A DNA stretch of 15,866 nucleotides, taken from Parafilimonas sp. (GTDB lineage Bacteria > Bacteroidota > Bacteroidia > Chitinophagales > Chitinophagaceae). The position numbers were made by a program, and so were the translations under genes. The DNA lies in NCBI GenBank assembly GCA_025927795.1, contig JAICKT010000047.1:1-15866 (forward strand). Direction: 5' to 3'. The notes below the pieces were generated by a model, which made no database searches, was not told the origin of the DNA, and saw only the letters and a list, made by a program, of their open reading frames with translations. Below, in pieces: positions 13,473 through 15,866 of this stretch (within the stretch, counting starts at the first letter, position 1; each line of letters begins with the position of its first letter).

Positions 13473-15866
13473 ATGTTCAAAAATTATTTCAAAACTGCAT
13501 GGCGAAATTTGCAGCGCAATAAAATTTATGCTGCAATAAATATTGGCGGCATTGCGGTTGGGTTGGCTGCATTTTGGCTGATTACTTTATATGTTAGTGA
13601 CGAGTTAAGTTATGACCGCTCATTTAAAAATGCAAATCGCATTTATCGTGTTGCGCAACATGCAAGCTGGCAGGGTGGCAATGCAAATCTTGCAATAACA
13701 TCTGCTCCGTTTGCCACTGCTTTTAAAACAACATTTCCTGAAGTAGAAGATGCAGCGCGAATTGACCTTGAAGGTGGCGGTGTAATTAAATATGGAGATA
13801 AAACTTTTAAGCAGGATGATATTTGTTTTGCAGATAATTCGCTTTTTAATTTATTTGATTATCATTTTTTATACGGCGATGCTAAAACAGCTTTAACGCA
13901 GCCACAATCAATTGTTATTACAAAAAAGCTTGCCAATAAAATTTTTGGTGATGCATCTAAAGCAATCAATCAAACTATATTATTGGGCAGCGATAACTTC
14001 CCAAATAAGATTACAGGTGTTATTGATGATATGCCGCAAAATTCTCATTTGCAGTTTAGCGGCATACGTTCATTTGGTAATGCTTTAGCCAATGATACAT
14101 GGAATAACACTTATCTCTACACCTATCTTCTTTTAAAAAAACAAACCAACATAAAATCATTTGAAAAAAAATTGCAGGCATTTGAGAAAAAGCTTGCTGC
14201 AGAAATGGGCTATACAACATTTCATATAGAATTGCAGCCAATTACTTTTATTCACCTGCATTCAAATTTAGATTATGAGTTAAGCCCTAATGGCAGCATC
14301 AGCCGTGTATATATGTTCATTGTAATTGGTGTATTGATATTGCTTATTGCATTGATTAATTACATGAACCTTTCTACTGCACGTGCAACAACACGTGTGA
14401 AAGAAATCGGCATTAGAAAAGTAATTGGCTCCGCACGCAAACATCTTGTTGGTTTATTTATTTCTGAAGCATTGCTTGTTACTTTTATTGCTGCTATACT
14501 CGCTTCCTTTCTTGTACAAATAAGTTTACCTTTCTTCAATCAGCTCTCCGGAAAAAATATAAATCCCTGGCATTTTGGTATTGCAAACACTCTTGTAAGT
14601 GTTGCGATTTTCATATTGCTCATTGGTTGTATCAGCGGCAGTTACCCTGCGCTTTTTTTATCGCGTTTTAAATTAATTCCTTCATTAAAAGGTCAGTTAG
14701 GAAACATGCAGAGCAATATTATATTTCGCAAATCGCTTGTGGTGTTCCAGTTTGTTATCGCAGTTTGTTTAATCAGTGGCTCATACATTATTTATAAACA
14801 ATTGAAGTATGTATCGCAAAAAGACCTTGGCTTTAATAAAGAACAGGTGCTCACATTTCATATTGATGATATGAAAGTGCGCAGTGAAATACCTGCATTA
14901 AAACATGAGTTGCTGCAAAACGCATTAATAGAAAGCGTTGCTGTTGCAGGCAATCCGATTGGTAACAACGACCTTAATACAAATGGTTTTCGTTTCGAGA
15001 AGAATGGCGAGATAAGTCCGTCATCACAACTTGCAAATAAGTTGTATGTAGATGAAGATTTTTTAAAAACAACAGACATTCAATTATTGCAGGGACGAAA
15101 TTTTTCGAAAGATATATCAACCGATAAAGATGATGCTGTTATCGTTAACGAAACACTGATGAAAACACTTGGCTATACAAATGCTATCGGAAAGAAAATG
15201 CAATATCCTGCGCCTGACAATACAATAAGCAACAGAACTATTGTGGGTGTGGTAAAAGATTTTCATGCCTATTCATTGCAACATAAAATTGAACCAATGG
15301 TAATGATGATGCCGCCAAATGATAAAGAAAAAGACAACTTATATATTAAGCTCGCAAAAGGTAAAACTGCGCAGGCAATTGCGTATTTAAAAAACACATA
15401 CGCAAAATTTGATAATAACAATACAGCAGACTTTCATTTTCTCGATGAAAATTTTGCAAAGCAATATGCGGCAGAACAAAAGCAGGAACAATTATCACTT
15501 TCATTTACGGTGCTTGCATTTATTATTGCCTGTGTTGGTTTATTGGGTCTTGTAATTTTTGCTACGGCGCAACGCACAAAAGAAATTGGCATTCGCAAAG
15601 TGTTGGGCGCATCAGTAACATCTGTTACAATAATGTTGAGCAAAGATTTTGCAAAGCTCGTATTCATTGCTGCTCTCATTGCTGTTCCTGTTTCCTGGTT
15701 TATTATGAACAAATGGTTACAGGACTTTGCATACCGCATTAATATTGAATGGTGGATGTTTTTTTTAACCGGCGGCACAGCAATATTAATTGCATTAATA
15801 ACAGTAAGCATTAAAGCAATCAAAGCAGCAATTGCAAATCCGGTGAAGAGTTTAAGAGCGGAATAA
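13473..15866 (+). CDS. ABC transporter permease 7, double-module FtsX/MacB type (797 aa)
   Basis: This is a complete permease whose TAA stop is the last codon of the window. It begins MFKNYFKTAWRNLQRNK, with TM1 at about residues 20-42. The first periplasmic domain (about 45-278) has IFGDASKAINQTILLGS, a weakened form of the FGNE...IGKT segment. The first FtsX block has TM2 (280-304, ALINYMNLSTARA), KEIGIRKVIGSARK (about 310-323), TM3 (331-352) and TM4 (370-394), and ends LIPSLKG. TM5 is at about 418-441. The second periplasmic domain has YVDEDFLKTTDIQL, QGRNFSKDISTD and GVVKDFHAYSL. The second FtsX block has TM6 (676-697), KEIGIRKVLGAS (703-714), TM7 (728-748), EWWMF and TM8 (761-780). The tail is ANPVKSLRAE. 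It groups with permeases 3 and 4 by the VDExxF segment. The substrate is unknown, and whether the array continues beyond cannot be seen. Confidence 0.95.
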   Translation: MFKNYFKTAWRNLQRNKIYAAINIGGIAVGLAAFWLITLYVSDELSYDRSFKNANRIYRVAQHASWQGGNANLAITSAPFATAFKTTFPEVEDAARIDLEGGGVIKYGDKTFKQDDICFADNSLFNLFDYHFLYGDAKTALTQPQSIVITKKLANKIFGDASKAINQTILLGSDNFPNKITGVIDDMPQNSHLQFSGIRSFGNALANDTWNNTYLYTYLLLKKQTNIKSFEKKLQAFEKKLAAEMGYTTFHIELQPITFIHLHSNLDYELSPNGSISRVYMFIVIGVLILLIALINYMNLSTARATTRVKEIGIRKVIGSARKHLVGLFISEALLVTFIAAILASFLVQISLPFFNQLSGKNINPWHFGIANTLVSVAIFILLIGCISGSYPALFLSRFKLIPSLKGQLGNMQSNIIFRKSLVVFQFVIAVCLISGSYIIYKQLKYVSQKDLGFNKEQVLTFHIDDMKVRSEIPALKHELLQNALIESVAVAGNPIGNNDLNTNGFRFEKNGEISPSSQLANKLYVDEDFLKTTDIQLLQGRNFSKDISTDKDDAVIVNETLMKTLGYTNAIGKKMQYPAPDNTISNRTIVGVVKDFHAYSLQHKIEPMVMMMPPNDKEKDNLYIKLAKGKTAQAIAYLKNTYAKFDNNNTADFHFLDENFAKQYAAEQKQEQLSLSFTVLAFIIACVGLLGLVIFATAQRTKEIGIRKVLGASVTSVTIMLSKDFAKLVFIAALIAVPVSWFIMNKWLQDFAYRINIEWWMFFLTGGTAILIALITVSIKAIKAAIANPVKSLRAE

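Larger units (their letters stand above)
1..15866 (+). other. Tandem array of seven paralogous permease genes, probable single transcription unit
   Basis: Seven genes of one family follow each other in the same direction with spacers of 63, 74, 60, 77, 45 and 64 bases. None of the spacers shows a TAnnTTTG-type Bacteroidota -7 element that I could find, nor a GC-rich hairpin with a T run. This makes co-transcription from a promoter left of the window likely, but it is an inference. The array may extend beyond both edges. Confidence 0.7.

Overview
The window is almost wholly coding, and every gene lies on the + strand. It is a tandem array of seven paralogous membrane proteins, all double-module FtsX/MacB-type ABC transporter permeases. 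The first is cut by the left edge; the other six are complete, at 792-815 residues each. The stop codon of the seventh is the last three bases of the window. I see no ATP-binding subunit (no Walker A plus LSGGQ protein), membrane-fusion protein, regulator, RNA gene, CRISPR array or insertion sequence.

The DNA is AT-rich, the start codons lack convincing Shine-Dalgarno sequences, and the proteins carry a C-terminal tail close to ANPVKSLRTE. Long duplicated permeases of this kind in paralogous runs are typical of Bacteroidota. A member of the Chitinophagaceae or a relative is my best guess, by inference from style rather than from a marker gene.

Layout: permease 1 (partial, 1-1029), permease 2 (1093-3471), permease 3 (3546-5945), permease 4 (6006-8453), permease 5 (8531-10915), permease 6 (10961-13408), permease 7 (13473-15866). 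The spacers are 45-77 bases, and none shows a clear promoter or a GC-rich terminator, so co-transcription is plausible. All complete proteins share one plan: a basic amphipathic N-terminus, TM1, a periplasmic MacB-like domain, a three-helix FtsX block with a K-E-[IV]-G-[IV]-R-K coupling motif, TM5, a second periplasmic domain, a second three-helix FtsX block with the same motif, and a short conserved tail. The cytoplasmic ends and coupling motifs are nearly constant while the periplasmic domains differ greatly. This suggests that the paralogues use one common ATPase encoded elsewhere, but sense or move different things.

The least expected signal is between the genes. Four or five of the six spacers are built from degenerate tandem 7-base units, in at least three sequence families (CGTGAAW, TARAACT, and alternating TAAATCA/GACATCA), and the same blocks recur in different spacers. 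Permease 5 (loss of the WW motif and of the KDF motif) and permease 3 (altered first coupling motif) are the outliers among the proteins.
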